The notes under the pieces are model-generated. The model was given only the letters and a program-made list of their open reading frames with translations. It made no database searches and had not been told where the DNA came from. The translations under genes and the position numbers were made by a program. DNA of 25,346 bases from Methanothrix sp. Lineage in GTDB: Archaea > Halobacteriota > Methanosarcinia > Methanotrichales > Methanotrichaceae. Numbering within the stretch: the stretch's first letter is position 1; every line of letters begins with the position of its first letter. This document shows, piece by piece, positions 22,070 to 25,346 of the stretch. Where the stretch lies: the NCBI GenBank assembly GCA_023229165.1, contig JALNZQ010000007.1, forward strand, positions 1-25,346. Direction: 5' to 3'.

Positions 22070-23074
22070 CTAGACCCCCTGCTTGGACTCTTGGCTCACA
22101 TAGAGAAACTCGGGCACTTTCACGAAGTTCTTTCCGGGTCTTATGGCGTGTCTTATTCTGACCATCCTCTTGATGGGACCGGGAACGCTTCCCTTGATCA
22201 GAACATATTGATTCCTAACTATGCCGTAGCCGGGAAATCCGCCTTTCGGAGTTATTTGTGCGCCGTCGGTTCCGATGAACATGAGTCTTTTATTGAACTC
22301 TGTCCTCTGGTGGTAGCCCATCTGGCCCAGCTGCGGTACGCGCCAGCTGATATGAGATGGATGCCAGGGACCGAGGTTGCCCACGTGCCGCAATTTGCCG
22401 GTGCGAGCGTGTTTTCTCTTGGCGATGGCAATTCCCCAGCGTCGCACTGGACCCTGGGTGCCCTTGCCTTTAGTGACTGCAGAGGCATCCAGAAGATCTC
22501 CCAGCTCAAAGACGCTGGAGACTGGAACCTGCTGGCCCAGCAATTTCTGCGCAAAAGCGAGACGATCCAGCATGGAGCCGCCGCTCACCGGCATCTCCAT
22601 GAGCTCTGGAACCTTCTTGGGAATTCCGGTTATGAGCATGGGATTGGTGTGCACCACTACTCTAACATCTACGATATCGTCGCCCAGAGCCCGCAGGTCG
22701 TCGGCTGAGGTTCCGTGAGTTTTCTTGGGAACGGTCAGAGCGCGAGCTAAATCGGGGCTCAGGTTCTCAGACCAGGCCTCTCCCGCAGGCCGAAGGCCGC
22801 CGTTGTAGTTCTCGTAGGCGCGCACAGCCACCACATTCATGGGGGGCACCTCCAGAACGGTTACGGGCATGGAGATCTCCAGGCCCTCGGTGAGGCTCCT
22901 CGGTCTGTCGTCGATCATCATGATGTGGGTCATGCCGGCCTTGTAACCGGCAAAGCCTGCCATCCTGGCCTTGTCCTCCTCGGGCCAGCTTCGGATTCTT
23001 GGGACCTCGCTCTTGGCCCTCTTTCTTGGGCTGTAGGCCAGCGAACCTCGTCTTGGTCGATGTATTGTTGCCAT
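22070..23074 (-). CDS. rpl3: Ribosomal protein uL3
   Basis: 334 residues. HRPRRGSLAYSPRKRAKSEV at the start, FAGYKAGMTHIMMIDDR, KGKGTQGPVRRWGIAIAKRK and GNLGPWHPSHISWRVPQLGQ identify archaeal/eukaryotic uL3. The basic finger reaches the peptidyl transferase centre. The ATG abuts the TAA of the methyltransferase gene, with GGAG 8 nt before the ATG. Confidence 0.97.
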   Translation of the reverse strand: MATIHRPRRGSLAYSPRKRAKSEVPRIRSWPEEDKARMAGFAGYKAGMTHIMMIDDRPRSLTEGLEISMPVTVLEVPPMNVVAVRAYENYNGGLRPAGEAWSENLSPDLARALTVPKKTHGTSADDLRALGDDIVDVRVVVHTNPMLITGIPKKVPELMEMPVSGGSMLDRLAFAQKLLGQQVPVSSVFELGDLLDASAVTKGKGTQGPVRRWGIAIAKRKHARTGKLRHVGNLGPWHPSHISWRVPQLGQMGYHQRTEFNKRLMFIGTDGAQITPKGGFPGYGIVRNQYVLIKGSVPGPIKRMVRIRHAIRPGKNFVKVPEFLYVSQESKQGV

Positions 23075-23920
23075 TTAGTCCTCCAAACGCACCAGATTGA
23101 GAAGGGCGAGGGTCGCGAATACCGCTTCTTCCACGCGAACCGTCTCAGTTCCCTGATGCGGGATGGTGTTGATCATTTCATATCTGTCCATTGATTCCTT
23201 ACTCAAGAAGGCATCCACGCCTCGTGCCGGTGAGCCGAAGACCACCGCAAGGTCGCGCTTGTGGCCTATGTGTCCCATGTTGGATAGGATTTCAGGCGTC
23301 ATGCCTTTTCCGTACCGGGAAGTGAGGACAACATAGCTACCCTGCTTATGCTTTTCTGCAAGATAAGCTTCAAGGCTCTCCACTATCTCGGTCTCGTATC
23401 CCCAGTAATGAGGGATATCCTTCGGGTCCACAGGCTCAGCGGCGAGCGGCTGCTGCGAAAAGATTCTGACATTTAGGCGCTGCCCCACCGGGATTTTTTC
23501 CTCGGTACGAAGGGGAATTGGGCGATTGATTCCGATTTCCACCCAGACGCCGCTATCAGATCCGACGCTTTCAACGACTGCTCCGACGCGTAGCTCGCCA
23601 ATCTTGAGCGATTCTGATTTTGAGTCTATTGGATGATGAGCCGTACGTAGCGGCGGCAGCATCCCAACATGGCATAGCTCCTCCCTGCGCGAGATGAGCA
23701 TCTTTCGCAGGTACTGCGGCGTTTCCATGTAGCGCAGCACCATAGCCATGAACCGCGAGTCATTGCGCTCGGGATCGCGATAGATCACGATGCGGTTAAA
23801 TTGGAAGACTGCTGCTGCCCGGGCGATTTGGCCAACCTTGAGCGTGTTGACACGCGAATCCCTACTCTCCATGGTGAGAGAGGACGGGATAAGGATGGCT
23901 CTCTCGCGCTGTCCGGTCAT
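23075..23920 (-). CDS. SPOUT-family putative RNA methyltransferase (COG2106, SPOUT1-like)
   Basis: 281 residues. ILIPSSLTMESRDSRVNTLK opens the protein. QIARAAAVFQFNRIVIYRD begins the SPOUT fold, and an inserted OB-like domain covers about 95-155 (LKIGELRVGAVVESVGSDSG). The C-terminal trefoil knot has AVVFGSPARGVDAFL and NTIPHQGTETVRVEEA, the SAM-binding loops. This family always resembles rRNA/tRNA base methyltransferases, and its human relative is SPOUT1/CENP-32. Its first position upstream of uL3 is conserved across archaea. Target base not deducible here. Promoter 28-36 nt upstream. Confidence 0.9.
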   Translation of the reverse strand: MTGQRERAILIPSSLTMESRDSRVNTLKVGQIARAAAVFQFNRIVIYRDPERNDSRFMAMVLRYMETPQYLRKMLISRREELCHVGMLPPLRTAHHPIDSKSESLKIGELRVGAVVESVGSDSGVWVEIGINRPIPLRTEEKIPVGQRLNVRIFSQQPLAAEPVDPKDIPHYWGYETEIVESLEAYLAEKHKQGSYVVLTSRYGKGMTPEILSNMGHIGHKRDLAVVFGSPARGVDAFLSKESMDRYEMINTIPHQGTETVRVEEAVFATLALLNLVRLED

Positions 23921-23947
23921 CAGGTTTCCCTTCTCTGAAGATAGTGG

Positions 23948-23957
23948 ATATATAAAA
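23948..23957 (-). promoter_or_regulatory. Promoter (TATA box) of the ribosomal-protein cluster
   Basis: TTTTTATATA on the minus strand is centred about 32 nt before the ATG at 23920, so the transcript should begin only a few nucleotides before the start codon. It is the only clear promoter I see before the 16-kb minus-strand cluster. The T-run just upstream (CCTTTTTA) could also end transcription of the TPR gene. Confidence 0.55.
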
Positions 23958-24008
23958 AGGTTTGGAGAGGTAGAGGAGCGATCTCGATGGCAGGAAGACA
24001 GGCCGAGG

Positions 24009-25346
24009 TCAGGCTTTGGGGAAGGCGGCGTCGATCAGTCCTTGGCCGTGGTCCTTCTTGTAGGCTTCGGCTACATACTCCTGCAGAGCATCTAACTGCT
24101 CCAGAGAAAGGCTCATCTCAGATGCAACCATATGAAGATACTCAAAGCTTTTTCTTGCATCTGAGTGACCGATGTTGGAAAAAATCAGGTAACCAAGGGC
24201 GATCAATCTTAGGGCCTGGATGGCTTGCCCCTGCTGCCATGCGAGGAGACCGAGCTGAGAGAATATCGCTGCCTCTCCTTCGCGGTCGCCGATCTGCTGC
24301 ACTATTTTCATGGCCTTATCAAAGTTTTCACGCGCTGCACCATAGTCGCCCTTGTTCAGGTCGATCGTAGCCAGAGCATGCCAGGTCACTGCCTCGCCCG
24401 AACGGTCGCCGATTTGCTGCTTGATATTCATCGACTTCTCGAACTTTTCATACGCTGAATCGTAGTCGCCCTTACTCAGGTCAATCGAAGCAATTTGATG
24501 CCAGGTCTCTGCCTCACCCTCTCGGTCACCGATCCGCTGCCTTATTTCCATAGCCTTCTCGAAGTTTTTGCGCGCCGCTTCGTAATCACCTTTCCTCAAG
24601 TCGATCGAGGCCAAAGCATGCAAGGTAGAAGCTTCGCCTGACAGGTCGCCGAGTTGTTGCACGATTTTCATGGCCTTATCAAGGTTTTCACGCGCGGTAT
24701 CGTAGTCGCCCTTTTTCAGGTCGATCGTAGCCAGATTGTGCCAGATCGAGGCTTCGCCCGAATGATCACCAATCTGCTGCACAATTTTCATGGATCTCTC
24801 GAAGCTTTCACGCGCTGCGTTGTAGTTCCCTTTTTTCAGGTCGATCGTAGCCAGATTGTGCCAGATCGAGGCTTCGCCCGAACGATCACCAATCTGCTGC
24901 ACAATTTTCATGGATCTCTCGAAGCTTTCACGCGCTGCATTGTACTTCCCATTCTTCAGGTCGATCAAGGCAAGTTGATGCCAGGTTGCAGCCTCGCCTG
25001 CCCTGTCGCCGATTTGCTGCGCAATTTTCATGGCCTTTTCGAAGTTTTCCCTCGCAGCTTCATAGTCGCCCTTGTTCAGGTCGATCGAGGCAAGCTGATG
25101 CCAGGTTGCAGCTTCGCCTGCCCTGTCGCCGATTTGCTGCGCAATTTTCATGGCCTTTTCGAAGTTTTCACGCGCCGCTTCATAGTCGCCCTTGTTCAGA
25201 TCGATCGAGGCAAGCTGATGCCAGGTTGCAGCTTCGCCTGCCCTGTCGCCGAGCTGCTGCCTGATCTTCATGGCCTTTTCGAAGTTTTCACGCGCCGCTT
25301 CATAGTCGCCCTTGTTCAGATCGATCGAGGCCAGAGCATGCCAGGT
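24009..25346 (-). CDS. TPR repeat protein, 5' end outside window
   Basis: 446 codons remain open to the window edge; an internal ATG at 25271 is mid-repeat and is not the start. The protein is a run of exactly 40-residue tetratricopeptide repeats of the type GDRAGEAATWHQLASIDLNK then GDYEAARENFEKAMKIAQQI: eight full copies, one partial at the edge, and one degenerate (GDREGEAAIFSQLGLLAWQQ). A helical cap of about 50 residues ends in AAFPKA. The 40-residue spacing resembles kinesin-light-chain-type TPRs that bind peptides. No enzyme domain is visible in the part present; the N-terminal domain is needed to guess the role. It ends 88 nt before the SPOUT gene. Confidence 0.88.
   Translation of the reverse strand, partial: TWHALASIDLNKGDYEAARENFEKAMKIRQQLGDRAGEAATWHQLASIDLNKGDYEAARENFEKAMKIAQQIGDRAGEAATWHQLASIDLNKGDYEAARENFEKAMKIAQQIGDRAGEAATWHQLALIDLKNGKYNAARESFERSMKIVQQIGDRSGEASIWHNLATIDLKKGNYNAARESFERSMKIVQQIGDHSGEASIWHNLATIDLKKGDYDTARENLDKAMKIVQQLGDLSGEASTLHALASIDLRKGDYEAARKNFEKAMEIRQRIGDREGEAETWHQIASIDLSKGDYDSAYEKFEKSMNIKQQIGDRSGEAVTWHALATIDLNKGDYGAARENFDKAMKIVQQIGDREGEAAIFSQLGLLAWQQGQAIQALRLIALGYLIFSNIGHSDARKSFEYLHMVASEMSLSLEQLDALQEYVAEAYKKDHGQGLIDAAFPKA
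24241..25346 (-). repeat. 120-bp tandem repeats encoding the TPR array
   Basis: About nine copies with exact 120-bp spacing. Two adjacent pairs are almost identical: 24721-24840 with 24841-24960 (about five differences) and 25021-25140 with 25141-25260. Other copies differ more, which points to recent local duplication or gene conversion. Confidence 0.9.

Overview
This is euryarchaeal chromosomal DNA, most likely from a methanogen of the Methanosarcinales (Methanothrix-like; an inference). The evidence is the archaeal ribosomal-protein superoperon with archaeal/eukaryotic-type proteins (eS4, eL19, eL32, Rpp29, Sec61beta, Cbf5), TATA-box promoters, GGTG/GGAG ribosome-binding sites, a tRNA with a bulge-helix-bulge intron, and a NosD-like surface protein and small DUF2116 and DUF2582-type proteins common in methanogens. 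No rRNA, CRISPR array, IS element or integrase was seen.

Region 1 (1-7.4 kb) is a loose set of small transcription units. An exported two-repeat PPC-like protein runs off the left edge and lies downstream of an RNB-family exoribonuclease. The RNase gene shares a divergent promoter region with an exported C39-like peptidase. A small winged-helix protein follows. Sec61beta (57 aa) sits just downstream of a large exported NosD-type beta-helix protein. A zinc-ribbon membrane protein is paired with an exported hypothetical protein. A possible 34-aa membrane protein lies at 7300-7404.

Region 2 (7.85-23.92 kb, all minus strand) is one nearly gapless cluster, read from a TATA box at about 23950. The order is SPOUT RNA methyltransferase, uL3, uL4, uL23, uL2, uS19, uL22, uS3, uL29, Rpp29, uS17, uL14, uL24, eS4, uL5, uS14, uS8, uL6, eL32, eL19, uL18, uS5, uL30, uL15, SecY, DUF106 (EMC3/YidC-like), cytidylate kinase, Cbf5, tRNA-Ser(GGA). 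Most junctions are 4-nt overlaps or gaps of a few bases, implying translational coupling. The cluster joins ribosome assembly, protein insertion at the membrane (SecY, DUF106) and RNA processing or modification (Rpp29, Cbf5, SPOUT enzyme).

Region 3 (24.0 kb to the right edge, minus strand) is the 3' part of a TPR protein built of exact 120-bp/40-aa repeats; its start lies outside the window.

The observations most worth checking are: a 29-bp tandem duplication that shifted the end of the uL29 gene into a new frame and enlarged its overlap with the Rpp29 gene; a serine-rich N-terminal extension on Cbf5 that looks like captured low-complexity intergenic sequence; a 15-nt intron in the tRNA that follows cbf5 after only 8 nt; and recently homogenised TPR repeats. 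I found no convincing wholly new multi-gene system.
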